Positions 11,223-22,033 of a stretch of DNA of 64,000 bases are shown in pieces; position 1 is the stretch's first letter, and every line of letters starts with the position of its first letter. This stretch comes from Tetracladium setigerum (taxonomy: Eukaryota; Ascomycota; Leotiomycetes; Helotiales), in contig PZJY01000006.1 in NCBI GenBank assembly GCA_031472005.1, positions 1,178,001 to 1,242,000 on the forward strand, in the 5' to 3' direction. The notes beneath the pieces were generated by a model. That model searched no databases. It saw nothing but the letters and a program-made list of their open reading frames with translations, and had not been told where the DNA came from. The position numbers were made by a program, and so were the translations under genes.

Positions 11223-14179
11223 ATGATCCAAGGAAAGAAGGCCGCAGATCAGTCCAACGGTTCCTCAAAGTTCAACAAAGATCAACCATCCAAGATGTCA
11301 TTCCAACGAAAGGATACCTCGGCTTCTAGGGGAGGGTCGCAGAATGGTAAGCCCCTCAATCTTCTTACCCAGCCGCGACTAACAATTGCCAGGCAATGCC
11401 AGCTTCCGCACTGATAGCGCCATCTCTGGCAGCCGCAACCAGGGCGAGCGAGTACTCCAGAAGTGGGTTCCTGATGGGCCAGTAGCCACTCAAGGCGGCC
11501 TAGAATCAGGATCAAAGCCAAAGGACGGCCCCTGGGACCAGTTTGCTGAGAACGAGCGCCGATTCGGACTTACAACTGACTATGATGAGAACATCTATAC
11601 CACCACCATCGATAAGGCTCATCCTATGTACAAGCAACGAGTAGCAGAGGCAGAAAAGAAGGCAAGAGAAATCGAGCGCAGCGTTACAAACAATGCACAT
11701 GTTGCCGAGGAGCGAATCACTGACAATCTCACCGGCGATGGTGCTGATGAGGAAGATAAGTAAGTTTTTCCATCTATTGATCCTTGCAACCTGCTAATCC
11801 CATAAAAGGTACAGTGGTGTCCGCAGACAAAACCAACATGACTTCCCTCCTCTGTCGTCCTCCATTAATAAATATACCCCACCCGCGCGAAGAGCTCCCG
11901 CTGCCTCATCCTCGGTCAAAGGAGCTCCTGTTGACCCCGCCATTATATCTGCTCAATTACGGTCCGAGAAGCCAGTTGCTGAGAAGGCCAAACCTGCGCC
12001 TGCGCCTACGCCTGCTGCCCCTTCGAAGCCAGTAGAGACCGCCGTCACTCCCACGCCCTCTCCCGCCCCGGTGAAGGAGGCCGTCGTTGCCCCAGATGCA
12101 AAAGAGCTGAAGCCCGCCGTTGCAGCAGCCTCTTCCTCTGCCATCCGAAAAGCATCCCCACAAGCCCGTGCTGGCGATCCTCCAAATGCCACTGCGACTG
12201 TGGAGCGCGATGTCACCAATGCCTTCAAGGGATTTGCTGCTCAGCAACGCAAGACGGTTGAGAATGCTCGGGTCACAAAGGCCAGAAACGACAAGGAGGT
12301 CAAGTTGAACGATTTGAAGAAGTTTGCAGATAGCTTCAAGCTCCACACTCCTGTGCCATCGGATTTGGTGTCCATCATTGCCAAAGATCCCGCAAAGCAA
12401 AAGGAGATACAGGAGAAGGCCAAACGCAACGCCGAAGAAGCCAAGGCACATCCAATCGAGACTGCTAAGCCTGTCGCGCCCCAACCAGAAGTCACCAAGT
12501 CAACATCTCGAACCCCTTCAGCATCCCATGGCACATCACCATCTGCGATTCCCAATCGTCAAAACGCTTCCGCTCGAAACAATGGCTTTACCCACCAAGG
12601 TCAACACAGTTCTCAATCATATCGAAATGATCGAGGATCTCAGTCCCAACAGCCAATGCCAGGACAGCAGAACCGCCAACCTGGTAACTTGGGTGCTCGG
12701 CTCCGCAACCTAGAGCAAAGCAAACAGAATGCGCCATCCCATCCCCAGGGACACGAAGTCAGACTGCCTCCTACTGGGCCTTCAAATAACATGGATCCCA
12801 ACCTTTCGCGCCGATCTAGCGGTGTCACAAGCGCACAAAGCAATCGATTGAATCCCAAGACCAACGAGTTCCGCCCCAGTGGATTTGCTCCCGCGTTCAA
12901 TCCCAATGGCAACCCCAGCACTACGTCTAGTCCTAAATCTGGACCCCCTACTGTTCCAACTCCTGTCACGAGATCTTTGCTCAAGCGCAAGCCGGTCCTC
13001 CAGTCCGAACGACCTGCGATTGAGGCCAAATTCAATGCCCTTGATCACATCAAGACCATCAAGCCAATCCCCGAGAAGAATTGGAACGCAACGGGTGGCC
13101 TCAAGCCTGCCTATGACACTCCACCTGTCTGGAGAACAGCAAGTACTGAAGACAAACCGGAATCAACTATCAATTTGACTTATACCAAATTGTTCGAGAT
13201 GACACCATTCCCCGCACAAACCTTGTCTTCCCCACATCCATCTCATGCGGCTCCACAGGTACCACATCAACATCAATTACCATTCCACCTGCAACAGAAC
13301 GTTCACATGAATTCGCGCCCAAACTCTCGTCAGCCACAAATGAACATGGGCGGTCAGCATGGACATGGACCAAACCCATCATTCAACAACGGCGATGATC
13401 ATCGAATGATGCCTTCGCATTCTGCGCAGTCATTCGCCTCGCCACGCATGCAGAATAACGTGCAAATGGCATATCCTTCACCTATGAACCAGCCAGCACA
13501 ACTGGCATACAACCCTAACATCATGCCTTACCATCCTGGAGGACCGCCCATGGCATTTCGCTCCATTTCTCAAAACCAACAATTCATGCCCCAGCAACCA
13601 CACACTGGTCCGCAAATCTTCATGCAAAACCCAGGCCCAGGTTTTCTGGCCGCTTCGGGGATGGCACCACAAATGATGTACCCTCCAGGTGGACAGCCAC
13701 CTTTCATGCCTCCTGTGAATGGCCATCCTCCCGCAATGCCAGGAGTAAATGGTTATCCAAGTCCCGGACGTGGTGCTCCAATGATGATCAATCAAGGGTC
13801 TTCCCAGGGTCAACAACAGCCGCAAGCCATGTATAACATGAATCCTGGAATGAGCCCGGGTCCACAATATGCACCCATGTATGCTCAACAACCCCCAGCA
13901 CACAGTAAGTGAGAATCCCTCGAGGCTCCGTGTGGAGTTTGCTAATCTTTTGTAGACCAGATGCGTGGCGGCTACGGTGGCCCAAACCAATTCGGAACAA
14001 GCCCACAACAGATGCACCAATTTGGAAATCAGCACCGGAACAGCCATCAAAACGGCGGTTACAACAATAACAACAAGAACTTCCAACCCCAAGGTCAACA
14101 TGCGAACGGTCCACCTAACAATGCCGCTCCATCTGGACCTCAGACACGCAACTCGGAGGGTGGCGAGGAGTCCAAATGA
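11223..14179 (+). CDS. PBP1: Pbp1/ataxin-2 homologue with LsmAD domain and PAM2-like motif
   Basis: Poly(A)-binding-protein-binding factor of stress granules and mRNA 3'-end control. Four exons: 11223-11346, 11393-11759, 11809-13904, 13956-14179; 936 aa. All three introns (46, 49 and 51 nt) have good splice sites, and two have CTAAC or GCTAAT branch points. The LsmAD domain spans about residues 89-155 (WDQFAENERRFG, YDENIYTTTID, NNAHVAEER), followed by the typical DEEDKYSGVRR block. A PAM2-like motif (LNPKTNEFRP) sits at about 511-520; the usual Ala is Thr. The rest is Pro/Gln/Asn/Met-rich low complexity. Only about 50 residues precede the FRTD block, so the Lsm fold that normally comes first is absent. 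The ATG at 11223 is the first in frame; a stop-containing leader lies upstream. Confidence 0.9.
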
Positions 14180-14835
14180 GTCTTCAAAATTAATACATCG
14201 AGAGTCCGGCGCCGATGCTTAGCATCAACCGTACTCAACCACCAGAGGAGATTTGCCTCAAAAACGTGATGGATTTATTACATACTTACAAGTGCCTCAT
14301 TGATAGAGGCGATGAAACCTCACATTAATTCGCGATGGCACTCGTCAGCAATCAAGACATTGTTTCGACGATTTTTCTAGCTGGTTACAAGGAATTTGGT
14401 GGGTTTCTATTTCTTCAAAAGCGGACGTTGATTTTGCCTTAAGAGCATATCTGATGTCCATCAAGCAGGGTTAGCCTACGATCGTCTCAAGAAGGTCTCT
14501 CCGAGACATTTAGACAAGTCGCACTCCAACTATAGGCAGGGCGGGAGGGAGGGACCATCCATTGGTTCATGTATTCTGGTACATGAATTTGATGCATTGG
14601 CGAAGAAGCTTATCAGCCTGGCAGACGAAGATCGATCGTTAGGACTTTTGGCTTTCTAGGAGGATTGGGTGGGGAATTATTTGGGAGGGTAGTCAGGTGG
14701 CCTTCAAACACGGAGAATTCTTATTCTGCTCTTATGATATACATCATAGCTTTAGGTCCATAGAACACCCTTCCAATTTTTTGTTCTTTGCCATCTGGTA
14801 TCCCTTCTGTCCTCGTGTGCTCGGCAATTTCTTAC
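14180..14835. other. Convergent intergenic region (PBP1 / ATL)
   Basis: The 3' ends of PBP1 and the ATL gene face each other here. I see no further gene; the short frame at 14697-14888 overlaps the ATL stop and has no recognisable features. Confidence 0.5.
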
Positions 14836-15489
14836 CTACTCATCCTCTGAATCCAACTCTGGAACTAACCCAGCAGCTTCTTCACTAGGTAACTGTCTCG
14901 GGAACCATCCATATTCCCCAAGGTCTATCAGAAGCTCGCCTAGATTGCCGGTAGTGACCGTCACCCCTTCTCCTCGCAACGCCTGAGCTTGATTTGGAGC
15001 ACCTGCAGCGTAATCTCTAGACTCACGTTAGCAAACAGGAGGCGTTCGGGGTGGAGCTGTGACCTTGCCTTGGTGATATCTTGCCTTTGGCACCAATCAC
15101 TCTCTGCCAGGGTACATTTGCATTATGGAAGGTCTGTGATGTGTCACGAGACAGCTGCTTGAGGCAAACTCCAACTTGCCTTGCGCGTTGAGCTGTTTTT
15201 GGAGATACATATCAGCCCACAACTTAGAGTAGGTAGGCGTTCTCAGAGAACACAACAAATGGATTGATGATGTTTTTCATCCCCCTGCCTATAGACAAGT
15301 CTTTTCAAGCTCTTTTTTTTTCAAATAGTGATGAAAATAACCGGACTGAGTGCTAATATGGGGGTTGGACTCACGAGTACCAACAAGCTTCGCAATGTGA
15401 CCGTAAGTCGTTACTTTTCCGTGGGGAATTTCTTGGATGGCACTGTATACAGCGTGGAAGAATGCTTCTGCTTCATCTGATCTCGCCAT
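14836..15489 (-). CDS. Alkyltransferase-like DNA damage sensor (ATL, Atl1-type)
   Basis: Binds O6-alkylguanine in DNA and channels it to nucleotide-excision repair without removing the alkyl group. Three exons: 15489-15375, 15192-15069, 15016-14836; 139 aa, close to S. pombe Atl1 in size. Conserved elements are IPHGKVTTYG (base-flipping Tyr29), the Arg finger in ARQVG (Arg43) and PWQRV. Trp67 replaces the alkyl-accepting Cys of true methyltransferases (PCHRV), so this is an ATL and not an MGMT. Intron 1 is 182 nt (GTGAGT..CAG). Intron 2 (15068-15017) begins with GC (AG|GCAAGG) and has a GCTAAC branch point; the nearby GT at 15063 would break the frame, so a GC-AG intron is well supported. The C-terminal EYGWFP ending is typical of the family. 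Confidence 0.9.
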
Positions 15490-16099
15490 GATTGTTGTGC
15501 TTTGGGTTTTTAGAGATTTGATATGCCCTAGCTACTTCTTCGTAGGTAAGCAGTGGTGGCGAGGAGTCGCGTAACGTGAGGTCTGATTGAAGTCGGAGAG
15601 TCACGAAGTCAGCTGCTCTGCTGACAAGGATCATTTCCGTCATCATCTACAAATAAGACTTATTTTGGTGTCCTGAAAAGGTTAGAACTTATAGGGAATA
15701 TTCGCTATCGAAGAGATCAGGAACATGTTTCTAGATAGTATTCCCGAATTATTTCATTTGTACCAGCTCATCATCAAAGTTGATGAAGTGTTGTTGTTGT
15801 CGTTGGAAGGATGTTGATGCTGCCCAATTCCCCAGCCACTTGTTTGGTGCTGCCAGAAAACCTGCTTGAGCATCCCAGCCACACCCAATTGCTCTTTGTC
15901 TTCGATATTGTATCTACTTTCACTGTGTAAGTCTTCGGTATTTTGTTCCTCTCATATATCCTCTTTTTTTTTCAATTATCGAAGCAATTTTCAAGTACCG
16001 TCTATATCTGCAAGAAATCTTGAGGCCGTTCATATCCAGAAGGCTCTACAGCCTTGCGCAACGCCAAACAACAACAAAACAACAACAACAACATACACA
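15490..16099. other. Divergent promoter region (ATL / GPI-protein gene)
   Basis: 610 bp between two start codons on opposite strands; it should hold both promoters. A CAA-rich leader (16067-16093) runs into the ATG of the downstream gene. No separate gene is visible. Confidence 0.5.
16067..16093. repeat. CAA-rich repeat in leader
   Basis: Imperfect CAA/CAAA repeats directly before the start codon at 16100. Unstructured CAA leaders are common in front of well-translated fungal genes. Confidence 0.7.
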
Positions 16100-17636
16100 A
16101 TGCGCGTCCAGGCGAACCTTCTCTGCCTCCCCGCATCCATAATCCTTCTCCTCGTATCGCACATAGTAACGGCCGAACTATCTACACAAGAGGATGAATC
16201 GCCAACTCAATGGCCAAAACATGCCAGATACTGGCCCGAAGATCCCCCTCATCGACGACGAGATCTTGAAGCGTTAGAGCAACATGTACGTCGCGGCGAC
16301 CAGAAAGTGGGAGTTATGAAAATGAGTCCAGACCCAGGGGAGAAATTCTACATGGAGTACTGGCAATTTGAAGAGAAGACGCAGGTGGAAGAAAGAAATT
16401 TACGGGCGAGAAATGAGGAGGAGGAGGCTAGACTGCTGGCGAATGCTTCTGCGGTGGTGGAGTACAGGACTCCTTTTGCGCTGCATACTGGAAAGGATGA
16501 GGATCAGGAGCTGAAGATCAGAGCTGCTGTGGGTAGGAGTGCTGCTGTTCTGGCAGCTTTGGAGAAGAGAGAGTTCACATGCCCGGTGGGAACGAATGCT
16601 TGCGCGAGTATTGGATATCCAAATAGTTGCTGTCCGGCTGCAGAGGACTGTTTCCAGATTCAAGATACAGGTTTGGGTCCTGTTGGGTGCTGCCCGAGGG
16701 GGAAGACTTGCTTTGGGACTATCACTACGTGCGGATTTCCAAATTCAGCTTGTCCTCAGAATTTAGGTGGTGGATGCTGTTTACCGGGCTTCATATGTCA
16801 AGGTGTTGGCTGTAAGTAAACCCTACACTGGTAAATAGAGAACTTTCTAACTAGAATTCAGGTGTCATAAATGTTGTCACGACCGTCCTGATAACTCAAA
16901 CTCAACCTCAACCTTCGACGACGCCCCCAACAACCTCAGCACAGATAAGTACAACCGTAGTCGTACCTGTGCCTATACCTACCACCACAACTACCACGGC
17001 CGCAAGCCTCACCTGTCGTTCAGACACCAATCCATGCCCCTCCTCCCTAGGCGGAGGATGCTGCCACACAGATCGAGTATGCGCAAGCAACGGCATCTGT
17101 GCCCTCCCCCCAGGCTCAACAATCGACACCACACAACCCTCAACCTCCGAACTAACCACAACCATAACAGGCGGTCCTCCCATCCGCCCAACATCCGCGA
17201 CGCCCACCACAACCGGACCCCTCCTCACGACCGACTGCCCCGTCTACTTCTACGCCTGCTCAGCTGTCTACGGCGGCGGCTGCTGCCAAACCGGACGAGA
17301 CTGCGCCGTTACTTCTTGTCCTCCAACGGCCTACACTACAATTGTCTCAGGAGGCTCTCTAACGGTTGTTGTGCCGGTTGGACCGGCGGCTTCGACGGCG
17401 GGTGCGCCTACGGGAGCTTGTGCTTCGGGGTGGGCGACTTGTGCGGCGAGTGTGGGGGGAATTGCTGTCCGGAGGGGTGGGAGTGTGGAACTGCTTCTTG
17501 TACGGCTGCGGGGCCTAGTGCGACGAGCGTGGAGCAGAAGCAGAGTCCGAGTTCTGGGAGTAAGTTGAATGGGGTTGGGACGGTGGGAGTCGTCGTGGTT
17601 GGGTGGTTAATGGTGGGAGTTATGACTTTGCTTTAA
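16100..17636 (+). CDS. Secreted cysteine-rich GPI-anchored protein (frame interrupted once)
   Basis: Probable cell-wall protein of unknown role. Two exons: 16100-16811 and 16862-17636; intron 16812-16861 (GTAAGT..TCAG, branch CTAAC). A signal peptide covers about residues 1-25, followed by a charged Glu/Arg-rich stretch and at least four Cys-rich modules with a paired CC (NSCCP, GCCPRG, GGGCCLP, GGGCCHT, GGGCCQT), separated by Thr/Pro linkers. The end is a Ser-rich stretch and a hydrophobic tail (VGVVVVGWLMVGVMTLL), as for a GPI signal. The frame breaks in a run of six G at 17454-17459: before it CAASVGG, after it (next frame) NCCPEGWECGTASC. A seventh G would join them to a final Cys module and give 495 aa. 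Paired-Cys wall proteins of this sort are common in moulds; their function is mostly unknown. Confidence 0.82.
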
Positions 17637-18246
17637 TTTGAAATGAATTCGTATAGCTTGGGATTTTGCATGTGTGATGATAATGGTTGATTTTGCTCGG
17701 AGTTTAGATGGTGGAGCGCGGATACTTTGCTAGATACAGTACATAGAACATACACTCCGTACATATCTATGAATCACTAGCGAAGTTTAAAATGATAGCC
17801 TTAATGTTAGATCAACAGACCAACCTTTAATATTCATCTCAGATCACCCAACTTAATTCCTGTCCATATCGAAATGATCAGGATGATAAAATCACCACTT
17901 GCAAAAACACGCGTGCAAGGATTAAATAACACGACGCAGATAGGAAGGAGTGAGTTGAATATTAGTATTTCACTAATTCCATATATATCAGACAGACTGA
18001 CAGACAGACAGACCCTTGAGTGTAGGGGTATCTTGAATTAGACTTTAGAAAGATGCATTAGACTTTCTAGTATAAGTAGGGATAAGTTTAGTAAATTCAA
18101 GTAATGTGAAAAGTTCTAATCGGCTGTTGAACAGACACTTACTTGTGCATATGTCAGACTGGTTCTTAGCACTACGCCGATATAAGATAATCAGTATTCT
18201 AGTGAGTATCTTCTATATTGTACTATATTTTCCTAGGGTTTCTTCT

Positions 18247-18271
18247 GCTTCTTCTTCTTCTTCTTCTTCTT
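18247..18271. repeat. (TTC)n microsatellite
   Basis: Near-perfect TTC run in the AT-rich intergenic region. Confidence 0.85.
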
Positions 18272-18401
18272 GGTTTCCATGTTTACAAAATTGATATGAT
18301 AGCTAGCTGTTGGATACTAGAGAAAGTCGTTCGAATTGAGCGATATTGATAGGTTATAAAAAAGGCATAGAGCTAGCATATCTATCGTCCAAGCATCGTA
18401 T

Positions 18402-18701
18402 ATGTATATAATACTGCAATCTGTACAATGGCCGAGACTATTTTTTCACTGGCTGAGCGAGATCCCAACTACAGAGATTGAGGATATTCTGGTATGGTGG
18501 TCTCAAATAGGGGGTAAAATCGTGAATGTTATTGTCTATCTAGGAGGCCGGAGGGGCCAAGTACTTCAAGCTAAGTGCTACATGCTGGTGCTTCCTTCCC
18601 GGGTATACATACTCGGGATAAACCCGGCAGTGGCCGCTCGCCTGACAGATATTCGGGAGAAGATTTTCAAGACGACCGACGGTGACAGTAAAGAAGAATA
18701 A
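18402..18701 (+). CDS. Orphan small open reading frame, hypothetical
   Basis: A 99-residue frame from an ATG. It is Trp-rich at the start, with an LVWWSQIGGKIVNVIVYLGG stretch in the middle and an acidic end. I do not recognise it. It stands alone in gene-poor DNA, with no obvious intron or promoter. It may be a chance frame, a relic of a decayed gene or a small secreted-type protein; nothing decides between these. Confidence 0.15.
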   Translation: MYIILQSVQWPRLFFHWLSEIPTTEIEDILVWWSQIGGKIVNVIVYLGGRRGQVLQAKCYMLVLPSRVYILGINPAVAARLTDIREKIFKTTDGDSKEE

Positions 18702-20189
18702 ACAAGGACCAAATTACAACTTATATATGTTACAGAGTAAGAGTGAACTCATATAATATATTATAATACATAAGTCACCGTTTGTAAGACCAGGTTCTGG
18801 TTTTGCGTAGCAGCAGCGACTAAATCTATTTCAAACTTGCCAAGTTGGCGAAGACCGCAGACTCAGAAAAGACACGAGATATGTCAACCCATCAAACTAT
18901 TCTCTGAAGTATATACACAAGCGATAAATGGTCACTGGGTTGTGAGGCTTCACATCGTCTGGACTACACCAAGTTAGCTAGCCGAATATTCATCTCGTCG
19001 GTGAGTGTGTCGACCACACATCTTTCACTGCAACACTTTTGGAGTTTGAAGAATTCCGATGCTATAATAACTGTTTGATATGTCAGTGACAAGTCTGAAG
19101 ATTTATATTGAGAGAATTGTCATGAGAGGATCTCGAATTGTGCTAGTTGGTGGGTATCAAAGTCTCGCTTAAAGCTGCGTGTTAACTGCTACTACACAGG
19201 TGTTCAGAAAGCAGTCACCCAATGTTTGAACCTCTCTCCTCGAGTATCATCTTCCCAAGAGAAAAATAAAATGCATGCGTACGTTTTACACGGATTCGTT
19301 TGTTCTATCTTTTCCCTAGACCAGGTTTCGTCCCCCTCCTCTCGGCCCAAAACCCTAAAATATCAAAATTATTCCCCATACTAAAAAGTGCAAAAAAGAA
19401 GAATACATACAACAGCTGGGATTCGCTGGTGGTCACCCACCCAACTACTAATCAACCGATCTGAAGCTTGTGTATGGCAGAGCGGACGGGATGCCCAATT
19501 CTCTTCAGTCTATGGTCGTATGTTGAGATCTGTTGAGGTTGTTTTCAGTTATATCATGCCATGCTCAAGCTGACGGACTACTTCAAAAGCTGAACCAGAC
19601 CTCACCACATTCCGTTAGATTTGCATGAAAAGAATGATATCACCAATTGTTTGGACGAATAGCTTATTAGTTCTACTTTGATAGGAAAAAAAATTGCGTT
19701 GTGGAGATTTCAGTGTTGAGAAATCGTTCGCTCTGAAGCCACATGATAGTATCGCAGCACCAAATCGAAAAGCTTGGAAATTCCCCTAAAAACTTATTCA
19801 AACCAAACACTTTACATTTAACTGATCGATACTATTCTTTTGGGATTATGCGTAAAATGAAGCGCGGAGATAAAATTGTAAAACTCAACAAGTCGACAGC
19901 TCACGGCGCCATGGAAAACTGAATTCGCCTTAAGTTGGCGAGAATGGAACTGGATGACCACACACACAGAAGTAAAAGACGCATAACTTATTTGTCATCT
20001 CCCCTTAAGGAAAGGGGACCGGATTGATCCATTTGTCTAGCTATAGCACAAACAATCGTACAACTTTGGTGGTATAAAACAGGTCCCATAACTTCGTGCG
20101 CCCATGAGGAAAAACATCAGCATTACACCCCAACCCCCCCTTTGTTATATACAAAAGAAAAAAGCGCAGTACCACCAGTAGGTGGGTGC

Positions 20190-22033
20190 TCAATAATCAA
20201 ATCGAGTCTTTTGCTGCGGTCCCCCCTCCTCCACGCTCCGATCTGTATGTGATTTCGTTTCGCCATATTGCACATCTACCTCTGTCGTCCGCACAATGCC
20301 GTTATATGTCATGATTTGCTCCTCACTCCCGGATGGACTGACATCCCTAATCTCGGTGGTTCCTCTTTTCATGTCGTTCATCGCAAAAGATGATGTCCCA
20401 TATGCTCCTTTCCCGCCCTTCGAAGCATTGGTGCCAGTGCCTGTGCGGAGCTTCTTCCCGTCGGTCGAGGCGCTGACGCCATATCTGCTGCCGTATGGTG
20501 CATTGGATCCATAGCCGCTGTCGAGGGAGGAGAAGAATCTCGGGAACCACGTTCGGAGGAGGGGTCGAAGTGCTGGTCCACAAGCAGTTGCGATCGCGAG
20601 ATTCGTTTCGACGGCACTGTACACGAAGCGGATGTCGTATTGGTCGAAGACTCCACCGTAACTAACTGAAAAAGAGTGATAGGTTAGTTTTTTGCTATAT
20701 TTAGTGGTGGTCGGTGAAGGGAAAGTGTGTTTTCTCTTTTACTTACTTTCGACAAGCCATGCAAGACGCAAGATACCCACAACCGTGACACTGTCTCGAG
20801 TTAGATGATGGTTTTTCAATTTGCAGTTAACACTTACACAGCTCCAAGCAAAAAGACACCAATCAATGCCATCTTGACCTTCATAGGAAGTTTCAGTCCC
20901 ATGAAGATCCAGAAGGGAAATCCAAGCACCAGCAAATCCGTCAAGATAGTCAAGGCTGCCGTAATAACGTAGAAGGCGGCTGTGTCTACGCACGTTCCTA
21001 CAGCCGTGGGATCTGTCATTCGTTGCCAGAAGAAGGGCACTGGCGTACATTGAAAGATAACTGTGATGAAGATGCCGATCGCAAGGGCTATGTTGAAGGC
21101 GTTAAGTCCATGGATAGTCAAGCGAACTTCTCGTCGATGACCACCAAGACGCAGCATGAACAGCAATACCGAACTTTTGACAATGGCGAGGATAGGATTC
21201 TGATCAACCTGTTGGTTAGCAAATCACGGACGAGGAACACTCTATATTGGCGACAGACTATATATCTGACCGAGTGTGCACGTCAAAGAAGGACGACTTA
21301 CGTAGAGGATTTGCCCAACAAAATTCCACATCATGCCAATACCTCGATCAGCATCCCAAGGTACTTGTTCAGGGTGAATACCCAGAAAAGCCGTCCGCAT
21401 ACCTATAATCTGGTAGTCAGTATCTGAGTTCCATTCCAGCCACTCCAAAATCTGCGGTGCAACAGTTCGACCGAAGAGTTCTCATCTAGGAAATGGCAAT
21501 TCTTCTCAAAATTCTCGTAACTATGACAGTTTGACGGATAATCAAACGTTGTTGTTTGAAGGCCCTTGAAGTGTTTCCATGATATGCCATTTCGTTAAGA
21601 ATTGACTTTCGGCTTGCAACATGAAATGCTTAAACTTGACGTACCCATGTATCCAGCTGCAGTTTCGCCAATCGACAGAATCTATCGCTGATCAGTAAAC
21701 AGTAACCTGGTCAACTTAATTGAGCTTTGTACCATTGCTGCCACTATGAGGCCATCATCTATGCAGGAAGTCAGCCACGAACTGAGTCTGTTAATTAGGA
21801 ACACTGCACTTACCCCACCCAAACTGCTTCATCTTCTGCCTGCTAAATATTCTTAGGCATACTACAATAAGAGCTATCGTAGGGAATAAGAATAGAATCG
21901 CAAAGCCTCCTTGCTGAAGACCCGTTGTTGGGAAGCGGTCCCCAGGTGCAGTGGGCACCAACGTGGACGTATCTACAGGCGCTTGCCTACCAAAGATGGT
22001 AGACCTCAGCTCATCAGTCGTACGGAACTCCAT
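20190..22033 (-). CDS. Rhodopsin/SAT4-domain seven-TM membrane protein
   Basis: Integral membrane protein of the fungal-specific SAT4/'rhodopsin' domain family (related to Pth11-like proteins); ligand unknown. Seven exons: 22033-21814, 21758-21733, 21681-21645, 21402-21302, 21208-20838, 20790-20747, 20665-20190; 424 aa with all phases consistent. Family blocks: RIFSR, MKQFGWGDDGLI, ILSIGETAAGYMG, VDQNPILAIVKSSVLLFMLR, LTIHGLNAFNI, IFQCTPVPFFW, and YSAVETNLAIATACGPALRP after TM7. A hydrophilic C-terminal tail of about 120 residues follows, Gly/Ser- then Glu-rich. Exons 2-4 are very small (26, 37, 101 nt) and intron 3 is 242 nt, long for this window. Such proteins are often in the plasma membrane and vary in number between species. 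Confidence 0.88.

Larger units (their letters stand above)
17637..20189. other. Gene-poor AT-rich intergenic region
   Basis: 2.5 kb, visibly richer in A+T than its flanks. It holds a TTC repeat (18247-18271), CAGA repeats near 17992-18013, and a CACTCCGTA near-match to the recurrent motif at 17753-17761. One 99-residue open frame (18402-18701) is listed separately. I see no transposon ends or reverse-transcriptase motifs. Confidence 0.5.

Noticed and set aside
17637..20189. AT-rich region considered as a decayed transposon or RIP-affected repeat
   Set aside because: I found no terminal repeats, transposase or reverse-transcriptase fragments, and no second copy in the window; a genome search would be needed.
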